A DNA stretch of 64,000 nt from Nitrospinae bacterium bin107 (lineage in GTDB: Bacteria; UBA8248), in assembly GCA_002238965.1 (NCBI GenBank), contig MPNJ01000003.1:62001-126000 (forward strand), given 5' to 3'. Within the stretch, counting starts at the first letter, position 1; each line of letters begins with the position of its first letter. This document shows, in pieces, positions 44,923-54,144 of the stretch. The notes under the pieces are model-generated. The model saw only the letters and a list, made by a program, of their open reading frames with translations. It was not told the DNA's origin and searched no databases. The position numbers were made by a program, and so were the translations under genes.

Positions 44923-47179
44923 TGAAAGCCGTCCTTTGTTTTTCAGGTGTGATGTCCACAGTAGGCGCCAGAGGCAACGTTACACGAAAAACAGAACCAA
45001 CAGGATGGTTATCTCGCACGCCTATTGTTCCATTGTGATCTGCCACAATGCGGTGACATATAGCCAAACCTAACCCGGAACCTCTATCTTTTGTCGAAAA
45101 GTAAGGCGAGAATATATGTCCTTTCATATCTTCCGATATACCCTGCCCCTGGTCGGCAACTTCAACAACTATCATATTTCTATCCATATTACTCCATGCT
45201 TGCAAATCTATCTCGCCATCAACTTCATGGGATTCGAATGCGTTCTCCAATAAATTGATGAACACACGTTGCAACTGCTCGGGATCCGCCATGACAACTG
45301 CATTCCCGGTATCAATCTGCATCGAAAATTTCACGTTCCCTTTTCTGTCACGATATAAATTTGCAACATCCTCAATCAGTGGAACAAACTCGCAAAGCCT
45401 TAATCTCGGCTCCGGCATTCGCGCAAACCGGCTGAATTCATTCACCATTTCAATCAGACTCGTTACCTGATTAATAATGGTATCGGTACAAGATTCGAAT
45501 ACTTCCGCAAAATCATAGGCTTCAATTTCAAATTTCCTTCTCATTCTCTGAGCGGAGAGCTGTATTGGCGTAAGTGGATTTTTGATCTCGTGCGCGATGC
45601 CACGAGCCACTTCCTGCCATGCGGCGACTTTTTGAGCCCGAATCAAGGCCGTCATATCATCAAACACAATGACGGCACCAAGCCTGCCACCATCCGCGCT
45701 ATTAAGAAGGGTCAAGCTCGCGCGCAACGTCAATACACGGCCATCAATCATGACTTCCACCTGCTCCGATGCGCTTTGGTGGTCTCGGTTTCTCATAGAA
45801 CGCATCAACTGACGAACAGGCTCGAGATGCGCGCTTTCGAAAACTTCGCTGAACAATCGTCCCACGGCGTTCTGGGGTTCTATGCTCAGCAACTCCCCTG
45901 CCGCTTTGTTTAGAATAGTAACGCGCCCTCGGCGGTTGATTGATATCACACCCGCTCCAATATTTTCGAGCATCGCTTCCATATATCTGCGCCTTCTGTC
46001 GATTTCCATATTGGACCGACGCAGGATTTCAGAAGATTCTTCAATTTTCTCTTTGTTAGCCAGCAATTCTTCCGTCATGCTGTTAAACGCGTTGACCAAA
46101 ATTCCCACTTCGCCATCTGCTTGCGCATCCACGCGATGTTCCAGATCGCCATCCGATACGGCCCTGGTGGCGTCTGCTAACTTTTCGATGGGAACCGTGA
46201 TCCCGCGAGCGAGGTAGAAGCCAAACCATATGGCGGCAAAGAGAATGAGCAAGGTGACAACCAAGAAAGTGATGATGTAATTAGCTTTGATGGGATTCTT
46301 GGACAGTTCCAATTCTTTATAATTCACAAAGGAATCCGATATGCCTCTGATCTTCTCCACGAGCCTATCAGACACATATTTAGATACAACGATAAACCCC
46401 ACCACTTTATTTTGAATCCTCAAAGGCGCCACGCCGTAAATAACATCACCTTTTTCCCAATTCTCAATACTCGATCGTGACTCCCCATCAATTACCTGAT
46501 CCACGTATCCCACCAGTGGCGAGAACATTGCGCCTCGTCCTAAGCCAGGACGCTTGACCGATACAATCTCCTTCCGCTCTCTATCGTAGAGTTGGATAAA
46601 ATCTACCCCCAGGCTCTTTCTCTCGGACTCCAATATTTTTCCGACAGCCTTAGGGTTTTCCAATGAATCGGGATGCGCTTTCTCCAACATAAGAGCTAGT
46701 CGACTGGCGCTGAATAGCGCGTTTCGCTCCACTTCGCGATAATAGGTTTGAGCCACTTCAAACGACCCTTTCAATGCTCTTTCCACATTCATGTTGAACA
46801 AGGCGTTGAAACTTTGGTTAATCAAACCACTAGCCACCACAAAAAGAGCTACTACCGGAATGAGCGTAAAGCCGACAAAAGCCAACACGAGCTTCAATTG
46901 TAAGCGCGAACGACCAGCGCCCGTTCTACCTTCGTAGTAAAGACGCACCAAGTTCTTCGCCACCAATAAAATAACCACCATGAGCAGAATGATACTCAGG
47001 TTCACTAGTGCAAAAACGACGACGTTGTTCAGTAATGGAACTCCCGGCTCAAGTTCCTTGAAATAAATCCAAGCCGTGAATGAAAGAGTCGCTATGATGA
47101 TCAAAGCGATGAATGACCGCAGAAGTGTTCTCCGTCGTCGCAAAGAGGTTTCCTGATTTTTCAAATGAGCTGGATGCAC
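44915..47179 (-). CDS. ntrY: NtrY-like sensor histidine kinase
   Basis: A 754-residue membrane kinase. There are three N-terminal membrane helices (about 20-40, 52-75 and 97-120), a periplasmic sensor of about 175 residues, and a fourth helix (300-323). A HAMP domain (324-378), a PAS domain (about 397-510), HisKA with His530 in IAHEIKNPLTP, and HATPase_c with the N-box Asn646, DQGQG (677-681) and GSGLGL (700-705) follow. This is the NtrY layout. GTG 47179 has AAGGAA upstream and sits 3 bp after the DUF4390 stop. The fused receiver encoded immediately downstream is its most likely phosphorylation target. Confidence 0.93.
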   Translation of the reverse strand: MHPAHLKNQETSLRRRRTLLRSFIALIIIATLSFTAWIYFKELEPGVPLLNNVVVFALVNLSIILLMVVILLVAKNLVRLYYEGRTGAGRSRLQLKLVLAFVGFTLIPVVALFVVASGLINQSFNALFNMNVERALKGSFEVAQTYYREVERNALFSASRLALMLEKAHPDSLENPKAVGKILESERKSLGVDFIQLYDRERKEIVSVKRPGLGRGAMFSPLVGYVDQVIDGESRSSIENWEKGDVIYGVAPLRIQNKVVGFIVVSKYVSDRLVEKIRGISDSFVNYKELELSKNPIKANYIITFLVVTLLILFAAIWFGFYLARGITVPIEKLADATRAVSDGDLEHRVDAQADGEVGILVNAFNSMTEELLANKEKIEESSEILRRSNMEIDRRRRYMEAMLENIGAGVISINRRGRVTILNKAAGELLSIEPQNAVGRLFSEVFESAHLEPVRQLMRSMRNRDHQSASEQVEVMIDGRVLTLRASLTLLNSADGGRLGAVIVFDDMTALIRAQKVAAWQEVARGIAHEIKNPLTPIQLSAQRMRRKFEIEAYDFAEVFESCTDTIINQVTSLIEMVNEFSRFARMPEPRLRLCEFVPLIEDVANLYRDRKGNVKFSMQIDTGNAVVMADPEQLQRVFINLLENAFESHEVDGEIDLQAWSNMDRNMIVVEVADQGQGISEDMKGHIFSPYFSTKDRGSGLGLAICHRIVADHNGTIGVRDNHPVGSVFRVTLPLAPTVDITPEKQRTAFIG

Positions 47180-47182
47180 AAT

Positions 47183-47788
47183 TCACATTCCTTCAGAGCT
47201 AAATGTCTGGGAATAGCTCCAATCAGACTGCTTCCCCCAAAAAGCGAGTAAGTAATTAAAGGGAAAAACAAAATCCACATGATTCAGCCGCGCTCTGATT
47301 TTTACATAATATCGACTATTTGGGGACAAGGTCTTCCCAGTGACAATGGGCGCGCCATTCAATTCACGCATCCAGTCCGTCATCTCACCTTGGCTTTTCG
47401 TCACTTTTCTCTCGATCTCTTTTTCACCTTCTTTGAGATGAAAAGTGTAAGTTTTTTTCAAGGCGCTATATTTCACTTGATGATGTAATTGCCGCGAGGT
47501 GACTTCCAAATCATAAATCAGCTTGCGAGAGCGAAGGAGACTTACATCAAAGATGAACTTCGTCGTCACACCACTATGAATAGCTTCCAACAGTTTTGGC
47601 GTAAATGCGCCCAATAGAGAACCAAAAACAAGCAACTGTCCATTCTTGTTAATTACAATAATATCATTTACCCGGATCCCATCTTGGTTGTCTGTTGCGG
47701 CAAGCGCCGGCGCCACCAGAGCAAAAATTATACAGACCGCCAGGACAAGTTTCCTAAGAACAAATGTTTTCCGGGTGTTAGATAACAT
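47183..47788 (-). CDS. secreted DUF4390 protein
   Basis: A 201-residue protein with a signal peptide (about 10-31, ending APALA-A) and a beta-rich mature domain typical of DUF4390, with FDVSLLRSRKLIYDLEV, LKEGEKEIERKVT and LSPNSRYYVKIRARLNHVD blocks. In proteobacteria this family is often encoded immediately before an NtrY-like kinase. Here the gap is 3 bp, so it may be the kinase's periplasmic or outer-membrane partner; that is inference from position. The function of DUF4390 is not known. The 111-bp gap back to mutS holds nothing notable. Confidence 0.8.
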   Translation of the reverse strand: MLSNTRKTFVLRKLVLAVCIIFALVAPALAATDNQDGIRVNDIIVINKNGQLLVFGSLLGAFTPKLLEAIHSGVTTKFIFDVSLLRSRKLIYDLEVTSRQLHHQVKYSALKKTYTFHLKEGEKEIERKVTKSQGEMTDWMRELNGAPIVTGKTLSPNSRYYVKIRARLNHVDFVFPFNYLLAFWGKQSDWSYSQTFSSEGM

Positions 47789-47899
47789 ATGTTCCCCTTA
47801 GCCTTGAAATTCAATGTTATCGCATATGACAAAAGCTCTCAATACATTGTATGACTTCACTAACTTCATGCTCACGCAGCACTTCCAGATGGTGCGCTG

Positions 47900-50599
47900 T
47901 TAACTAGTCCCACTATTGGGCTTTTCAACGTTTGCCATGACCTTCCTGAGTTCATACAGGGCTTCGAGAGCTTGGCGAGGTGTCATGGAATCCGGATCAA
48001 TACCTTTCAACAACTTTTCAATTTGTGATTCCTGACGTAAGAATAAAGGCAATTGCCCATTCCCCCGGCGATTTTCCAAAGAGGATTTTTCCTCGCTGGA
48101 ACGGGAAACTGCTTCTGTACTTTCAAACTTAGAGAGCAAAGTCTTGGCACGGTCGATCACCTCCTCCGGAAGCCCCGCCAACCTGCCAACCTGAATACCG
48201 TAGCTTCTATCGCAACTCCCTTCGGTTACTTTTCGTAAGAAAACTATTTCATCACCCCACTCTCGGACTTCGACCGTTAAGTTTTTCACACTGGTGAGCT
48301 CTTTTGAGAGTTCGGCCAGCTCATGATAGTGGGTCGCGAACAATGTCCTCGCCCTGTGACGGATCTCATTATGAAGATACTCTACAATTGACCAAGCAAT
48401 GCTCACTCCATCATATGTGCTCGTGCCTCGCCCGACCTCATCCAGCACGATGAAACTTCTCTGTGTAGACTCTTTTAATATGGTGGCCGTTTCCACCATT
48501 TCCACCATGAAGGTGCTTTGCCCCTCTAAAAGTCGGTCATGCGCGCCAACGCGAGTGAACACCCTATCCACTAGACCGATTTTTGCGCTCTTCGCTGGTA
48601 CGAAGCTGCCAATTTGCGCCATTAGAATTATAAGTGCTGATTGACGCAGGTAAGTGGATTTTCCCGCCATATTCGGCCCTGTAATGATGAGGATTCGGCG
48701 ATCGTCACGGATCGATAAATCATTCGGCACAAAAGCGATGCCAGGGTTCTCCGCTTCCATGACGGGATGTCTTCCCTCAATAATTTCAAGATCTGTAGAA
48801 TCCAAAATTTGGGGTCTGACATATCCATATTTGCGCGCAACAAGCGCCAAGGACAAAACGGCATCTAGAATCGCTATTCTCTCGGCGGCGGCAAGAATGC
48901 GCTTGGCTTGTTGAGATATTTGCGCTCTTAATCGTCCAAAAAGCATAAACTCGAGATGATGGGCTTTCTCCTCTGCTCCGAGAATGTCTTCTTCCATTTT
49001 TTTTAACTCGGAAGTGATGTATCGCTCTGCAGAAACGAGGGTCTGCTTGCGCGTATATTCCATTGGCGCCTGCTCACTGAATCGTTTGGATATCTCTAGA
49101 TAATATCCAAAAACGCGATTGAACCCGATTTTCAAAGGCAGTCCCGTTCGTTCTTTTTCCCTGTTTTCATAATCCTTGAGCCACAAATCACCCTCCTGCT
49201 GTGCCTTTCGCAACCTTGCAAGTTCCTGGTCATATTCAGTGCGAAAAATTCCACCCTCTCGAATCGAAACAGGTGGCTCATCCACAATCGCTTTATTCAG
49301 TTCCAACGCTACATCCTCGAGAGAATCCCACCCCCTCAAAACGGAATGAAACAACTCAGCGGCCATCCCTTTGATCGCCTCATAAACCTCCGGCAACATA
49401 GTCAATGAGCCGCCAAGTCCAGCTAGGTCCCGTGCATTCGCAGTTTGAGAACCTACGCGTCCCAGGAGCCGTTCGATATCTTGAATGGGCTCAATGACGT
49501 TTTTGAGCTGATTCAGGATATCGGTATTATTCACGAGTTCTTCTATGGATTCGGCACGAAAATCGATGGCTTGTTTTTGAATCAATGGTGAAAGGACCCA
49601 TTTTTTCAGCAATCGTCCTCCCATACCTGTCTGCGTCTCATCCAACAAACCAAACAAAGTACCTTTTTTCCCACGATCCACCGCCGAGCGAGTGAGTTCT
49701 AAATTTCGCAACGTGGCTGCATCGAGAACCATAGTGTCTGAGAGGCGGGAAAAAAGCACAGGCTTGAGATGAGGGAAATTGCCAGGCTGGTTTTCTTTGA
49801 GATACGTCAAAATACCTACGGCGGAATCAACCGCAGACGGGTTCGTCCGAACACTCGCTTCATCAGGAAATATATTATCCAGGCTATTGAAATCAAGTGG
49901 TTCATGAAAAGTGGCTGGCGGCCTTTTTTCAACATGAATGCTTAGTTCATCAATTTTGTTTTTCAACTCATCGGGCGGGGAAAATACATCTGGCAAGATG
50001 AGTTCGCGAGGAGAGAGTCTCTCCAATTGGTTGCAAATAAGCGTCTCGGCGGCATCTCCTTCCACCTGAGTCGCACAAAACTCACCGGTCGAACTATCTA
50101 GCCATGCCATTCCCCAAAGCGCCTCACCTTCACTGGCCGATACGGTGATCCCCGCCAAATATTGAGATTCCTTGCTATCAATTAACTTGAGGTCTGCAAT
50201 CGAGGTGCCCGGAGTGAGAACGCGAGTCACCTCACGCTTTACCACTCCCTTGCTTTCTCCTGTGTCTTCCACCTGCTCGCAAATGGCGACTTTAAAACCC
50301 GCTTCCAGCAATCGCCCACAATAAGTGGAAGCCGAATGACAAGGCACGCCACACATCGGTATGGGCCCTTTGTCATCACTCTGGCGCGATGTTAATGCGA
50401 GTTCCAGTACTTTCGCCCCGAGTTTCGCGTCTTCATAAAACATTTCAAAAAAATCACCCAATTGAAAAAACAGCATCGCATCCGGATATCGTCTTTTCAT
50501 TTCCAGGTATTGGCGCATCGCAGGAGATGGACCACGGCTCCTGTTTCTCGATGTATTTTTTCCTTTGTTTGATCGCAGTGCACCTTTGGGGGGAGACAT
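47900..50599 (-). CDS. mutS: DNA mismatch repair protein MutS
   Basis: An 899-residue MutS1. The mismatch-recognition domain near residues 30-140 contains the Phe-x-Glu motif in GDFFEMFYEDA. Connector, lever and clamp domains follow, then the ATPase with Walker A GPNMAGKSTYLRQ, the SFIVLDEVGRGTSTYDG Walker B region and FATHYHEL. A C-terminal helical tail is present. The first ~27 residues are a basic extension before the usual start area, so an internal ATG at residue 28 is possible. It starts 2 bp after the lapA stop. MutL is not in this window. Confidence 0.96.
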   Translation of the reverse strand: MSPPKGALRSNKGKNTSRNRSRGPSPAMRQYLEMKRRYPDAMLFFQLGDFFEMFYEDAKLGAKVLELALTSRQSDDKGPIPMCGVPCHSASTYCGRLLEAGFKVAICEQVEDTGESKGVVKREVTRVLTPGTSIADLKLIDSKESQYLAGITVSASEGEALWGMAWLDSSTGEFCATQVEGDAAETLICNQLERLSPRELILPDVFSPPDELKNKIDELSIHVEKRPPATFHEPLDFNSLDNIFPDEASVRTNPSAVDSAVGILTYLKENQPGNFPHLKPVLFSRLSDTMVLDAATLRNLELTRSAVDRGKKGTLFGLLDETQTGMGGRLLKKWVLSPLIQKQAIDFRAESIEELVNNTDILNQLKNVIEPIQDIERLLGRVGSQTANARDLAGLGGSLTMLPEVYEAIKGMAAELFHSVLRGWDSLEDVALELNKAIVDEPPVSIREGGIFRTEYDQELARLRKAQQEGDLWLKDYENREKERTGLPLKIGFNRVFGYYLEISKRFSEQAPMEYTRKQTLVSAERYITSELKKMEEDILGAEEKAHHLEFMLFGRLRAQISQQAKRILAAAERIAILDAVLSLALVARKYGYVRPQILDSTDLEIIEGRHPVMEAENPGIAFVPNDLSIRDDRRILIITGPNMAGKSTYLRQSALIILMAQIGSFVPAKSAKIGLVDRVFTRVGAHDRLLEGQSTFMVEMVETATILKESTQRSFIVLDEVGRGTSTYDGVSIAWSIVEYLHNEIRHRARTLFATHYHELAELSKELTSVKNLTVEVREWGDEIVFLRKVTEGSCDRSYGIQVGRLAGLPEEVIDRAKTLLSKFESTEAVSRSSEEKSSLENRRGNGQLPLFLRQESQIEKLLKGIDPDSMTPRQALEALYELRKVMANVEKPNSGTS

Positions 50600-50601
50600 A
50601 C

Positions 50602-51000
50602 CTAATCCAACTTCGAATCTCGGGGGGATAAGCTCATCTGAGGTTTGGAATCCGTTTGCGACGCGAGTTTATTACTTGAGGTGGCAGATTCCTCGGTTTG
50701 TGGATTTTCCATTGCAAGTAGCTTGCCGCTTTTCTCCCGCACCTCATCCAGATTAATCTCCATCGTCTTTACTTCGCGCTTCAATTTTCCTATCTGGTTC
50801 CTGAACTTCAATCTGTCCAATGCCCCTCCAAGCCATGCAACCATGAAACCGCATGCAAACACGGCCAAAAGCACATAAAAAAGAGGCAAGTTGAAGCTGC
50901 CCTGATAATAGGCAACGGTCACCGGTTTCATGTTGATGACACCGAAGCTCGATATCGCCAAAGCGAGAATCAAACCGATGATGAGTCGAAGACTACCCAT
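50602..51000 (-). CDS. LapA-type small membrane protein (DUF1049)
   Basis: A 132-residue protein with two membrane helices (about 5-22 and 39-60), followed by a cytoplasmic coiled-coil region (about 62-95) and a polar Ser/Gln-rich tail. The NMKPVTVAYYQGSFNLPL loop between the helices is the DUF1049/LapA signature. In E. coli LapA works with LapB, which helps FtsH control LpxC levels. No lapB-like gene is next to it here. Given the LpxC fusion nearby, the link to LPS control is worth noting but is inference. Confidence 0.8.
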   Translation of the reverse strand: MGSLRLIIGLILALAISSFGVINMKPVTVAYYQGSFNLPLFYVLLAVFACGFMVAWLGGALDRLKFRNQIGKLKREVKTMEINLDEVREKSGKLLAMENPQTEESATSSNKLASQTDSKPQMSLSPRDSKLD

Positions 51001-51201
51001 ATCACCACCAAGTCCATAGGGTTTCAGATTTCAAAATCAGGGCGGAATTGATTGCAGACTGTCACTAACTTCAGGGTATCACCCACGCTCCACCGAGGAC
51101 GAGCAACAGTTTATGATCTCTCATACGAGAAACGATGTGTAAATAACTGAAAATTTCTACGTCGTCGTGCCCACAATAATTTACTCAAGATTCCCCGGTT
51201 T

Positions 51202-51663
51202 TTATCGAGACAGCCATCCCCCGTTTAGCAGAAAGGCTATCCTTTTTTCTTCCTCATTCATGCGTGCAGATTCAGGCTCAGTGTAATGATCATACCCCTT
51301 GAGGTGCAAAAGGCCATGCACGAGCAGACGTTCTGCCAGGATTCCGTAATCAACCGCCTCGGGCTCCGCCTGGCGAAACACCTCATCCACGCAGATCACT
51401 ATTTCTCCCAAAAATGCCTCTCCCTCTTTTGGTTCACCCACAACCGGAAAGAAGTCAGCTGGAGGAAATGCCAACACATCTGTTGTTTCGTCCTCCTTCC
51501 GATATCGAGAATTTAACGCTCGCATCTCCTCGTCACGAATGAATACGACGCTGAACCAATCATTTTCGGACCGAAGGGCTTTCCGTATGACGTCCAAACG
51601 TTTCCTCAGCGTTATGTGATCCAGCGCGAACAGCTTTTGCTCGTTTTTGATGAGGACTTCCAT
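51202..51663 (-). CDS. ybeY: endoribonuclease YbeY
   Basis: A 153-residue zinc-dependent RNase involved in 16S rRNA 3' maturation and ribosome quality control. The metal site is HGLLHLKGYDH with three His. The upstream blocks SVVFIRDEEMRALNSRYR and DVLAFPP and the GEIVICVDEV strand are typical. ATG 51663 is preceded by AAAGGGG at good spacing and matches family N-termini; the longer frame to 51729 is unlikely. Its 5' end overlaps the 3' end of pgpH by 104 nt in another frame. The 201-bp gap to lapA contains no gene. Confidence 0.92.
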   Translation of the reverse strand: MEVLIKNEQKLFALDHITLRKRLDVIRKALRSENDWFSVVFIRDEEMRALNSRYRKEDETTDVLAFPPADFFPVVGEPKEGEAFLGEIVICVDEVFRQAEPEAVDYGILAERLLVHGLLHLKGYDHYTEPESARMNEEEKRIAFLLNGGWLSR

Positions 51664-54046
51664 TTGCGGCCCCTTTCCTAGGAGCATCTTCTTGTCCTGG
51701 ATAGTGAATCCGGTGATGATGAATGCCAACCAAAACGCGCATGAAAGCGTCTTGAATTTTGCTTAAATCCCTGAGCGTGAGACTGCAATTATCCAATTGT
51801 CCCTCGACAAAGGCACTTTGGACGATTCTATCCACCAAAGCGCTGAGGCGCCCGAGAGAATGATCCGATAGCGAATGTGATGATGCCTCCACCATATCAG
51901 CCAACATCAGGATGCCCGCTTCCCTTGTCTGCGGTCTGGGTCCCGGATAGCGAAAAAACTCTTCTGTCACGCCATCCCCGTTTAGCTTCTTCGCTTTTTC
52001 ATAAAAAAACTGAATTAAGGATGTGCCATGATGTTGCTGAATTAAATCGATAATTTCTTTGGGTAGTTGGTGGCTTCTGGCAAGTTCCACGCCCTCTTTC
52101 ACATGGCTGATCAGGATGAGCGCGCTCATGTTGGGCTTGAGTCTATCGTGGCGGTTTTCCCGCCCCTGGTTTTCTATGAAATACTCCGGCTTCATCATTT
52201 TTCCGATATCATGAAAATATGCACCCACACGGGTGAGAAGCGGATTCGCGCCTATCGCCTCGGAAGCCTCCTCCGCCAAATTGCCCACGAGAAGGCTGTG
52301 GTGATAGGTACCTGGCGCACTAACGACCATCTTTCTCAACAACGGGTGATTTTGGTCGGCCAATTCCAGAAGGCGCATATCGGTCGTAAGTTTGAAAATC
52401 GACTCCAGCAGGGGCATGGCCCCTGCCACGATAATGACGTTTGAAAGGCCGCCGAGCATGGCGATGGGAACATCCGTCCATTGCATGATCGCGGCACTGA
52501 AACCTTCCTGCACATTAAAACTCAGGGCCAGCGCAGCACCTAGCAAACCCAGGATGAACGCCACGACAAGCACGGAAGTCCTGCGACGATATTCTTTCCA
52601 TCGAATGGCCGCCAGCACACCGCCGCCCAAGGCTACGAGGCTGAAGTTGATGTGGTTCGGCAAAATCAGACCGGTCAGAACGGCGGAGAAAACTGCCATC
52701 AGAACTGCTGATGAGCGTCCCTGTAAAACGGCAGCAAGAAGAGAAGCGGAGCAAAATGGAATAATATAATAAAATGAATGGAGTGGAATCCCACGGAAAG
52801 TTTCATGCAGCACTTCAGAGAAGAGAATACCCATTTTCACCAAAACAGCTTGGCTCAAAAGCAGTATTACAAATAGTGTTACGTTTTTTTGTGATGTCAA
52901 AAAACTCATGTCGTATTTCTGCACACAAATCCATGCCAGGACCAGCAAAATAAAAATCACCAAAGCTGTTCCGGTGAAATTACCAAGCACATGGCTTTGT
53001 CGATAGATTTTCTCAAGGCTCTTAAGTTTTGTTATTTGTCCTTCGCTTAACCGTTCTCCCTCGCGGGCAATCATTTCCCCTTGCTTGAGCACCTCTGAAA
53101 CAGGGGGGACGGAGGCCGCAGCCTTCTCTCTGCTCTCAAGTGTCGCCCTATTATTGAAAGTCAGCGTCGGTTGAACCATCTTCAAGATTTGGGAGACCAG
53201 CAGACCCCGAACACGCCGAGGAATTCTGTTGGATTCCTTTCGAGCTTCTTGCTTGAGCAGTTTATCGACCTGTCGAAGCTCCAGAGGATTCATAGATGGG
53301 CTAACGGATACGCGATTCCCCGTTCTGATATCGCGTGCTGTAATACCCTTCGCGGCATGGGTGGCGTATAATCTTTTATCGCTCACAATTTGGCTCGAAT
53401 ATGCCACCTTCAACAGTTTGGCGATATCCTCCTGGATCCAGTTTGCGAATCTCTCATCTCTCAACCAACCCGATAATTCCTTTGGAACTGCGCCACCCAC
53501 CAGCTTATGAAATGCGCTCTCCGCCTTAAGGAAGACAGGCGTAGCGTACAATTCCTGATAAGCTTCCGACTCGGATAAAAGTGACGGGTTCTTCTGTTTG
53601 GCGCGTATGCTCAAATGCTCGGCTTTCACCTTCTCGATCTCTTTGTCTACCGTCCGTTGTATGGATTCAAATGCGCCTTTCAGTTTTGTGAGGATAACTT
53701 GCGAAAGTTTGGTATCGATATCGTAACGCGGCAGGACTTTGTCTCTGGATGCTTGGCGTTTCGCATTCGTGGCGATCGGATCGACCACGCGCATATCTTG
53801 TGGGGCTTTAATGTCCCTGGGAACGACATCTCCTGCCTCGAAAGACACGCGAGGCGCCGATAAATCGGTTGTGAGCAGAAACGAGAGTACAACGGCAAGT
53901 GTTCCGCCCAGAATCCACGGATAAGCCCTTGTGTTGGCAAACGCCAGGGCATAACCCGCGAGCGGTCGTCCCACCGACAACAATAGACGTAAAAAAATGT
54001 TTTTGGGTTTCCCGGCAGATTTTCCGACGCCGGCTCGATGGATCAC
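51560..54046 (-). CDS. pgpH: PgpH-like 7TM HD-domain phosphohydrolase
   Basis: An 828-residue membrane protein. One membrane helix (about 44-62) is followed by a large extracytoplasmic 7TMR-HDED domain (65-350), a block of seven helices (about 360-540), and a cytoplasmic HD domain (about 565-720). The HD domain has TYHHSLLVGN with the first His and YFHDIGKMMKP with the His-Asp pair. In Firmicutes this architecture hydrolyses c-di-AMP; in this lineage the substrate is inferred. The C-terminus continues about 45 residues past the usual HHHRIHYP end, as a basic tail overlapping ybeY. It lies between phoH and ybeY, a conserved order. Confidence 0.9.
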   Translation of the reverse strand: MIHRAGVGKSAGKPKNIFLRLLLSVGRPLAGYALAFANTRAYPWILGGTLAVVLSFLLTTDLSAPRVSFEAGDVVPRDIKAPQDMRVVDPIATNAKRQASRDKVLPRYDIDTKLSQVILTKLKGAFESIQRTVDKEIEKVKAEHLSIRAKQKNPSLLSESEAYQELYATPVFLKAESAFHKLVGGAVPKELSGWLRDERFANWIQEDIAKLLKVAYSSQIVSDKRLYATHAAKGITARDIRTGNRVSVSPSMNPLELRQVDKLLKQEARKESNRIPRRVRGLLVSQILKMVQPTLTFNNRATLESREKAAASVPPVSEVLKQGEMIAREGERLSEGQITKLKSLEKIYRQSHVLGNFTGTALVIFILLVLAWICVQKYDMSFLTSQKNVTLFVILLLSQAVLVKMGILFSEVLHETFRGIPLHSFYYIIPFCSASLLAAVLQGRSSAVLMAVFSAVLTGLILPNHINFSLVALGGGVLAAIRWKEYRRRTSVLVVAFILGLLGAALALSFNVQEGFSAAIMQWTDVPIAMLGGLSNVIIVAGAMPLLESIFKLTTDMRLLELADQNHPLLRKMVVSAPGTYHHSLLVGNLAEEASEAIGANPLLTRVGAYFHDIGKMMKPEYFIENQGRENRHDRLKPNMSALILISHVKEGVELARSHQLPKEIIDLIQQHHGTSLIQFFYEKAKKLNGDGVTEEFFRYPGPRPQTREAGILMLADMVEASSHSLSDHSLGRLSALVDRIVQSAFVEGQLDNCSLTLRDLSKIQDAFMRVLVGIHHHRIHYPGQEDAPRKGAANGSPHQKRAKAVRAGSHNAEETFGRHTESPSVRK

Positions 54047-54144
54047 GCGATCAACCTCCAGAATCCTTCAAATATGAAGGGATTGTGGACGTATCGGCTA
54101 TATGTGAACGCCCTCGGCTATGCAAGTACTCTTACAGAGTTCGC

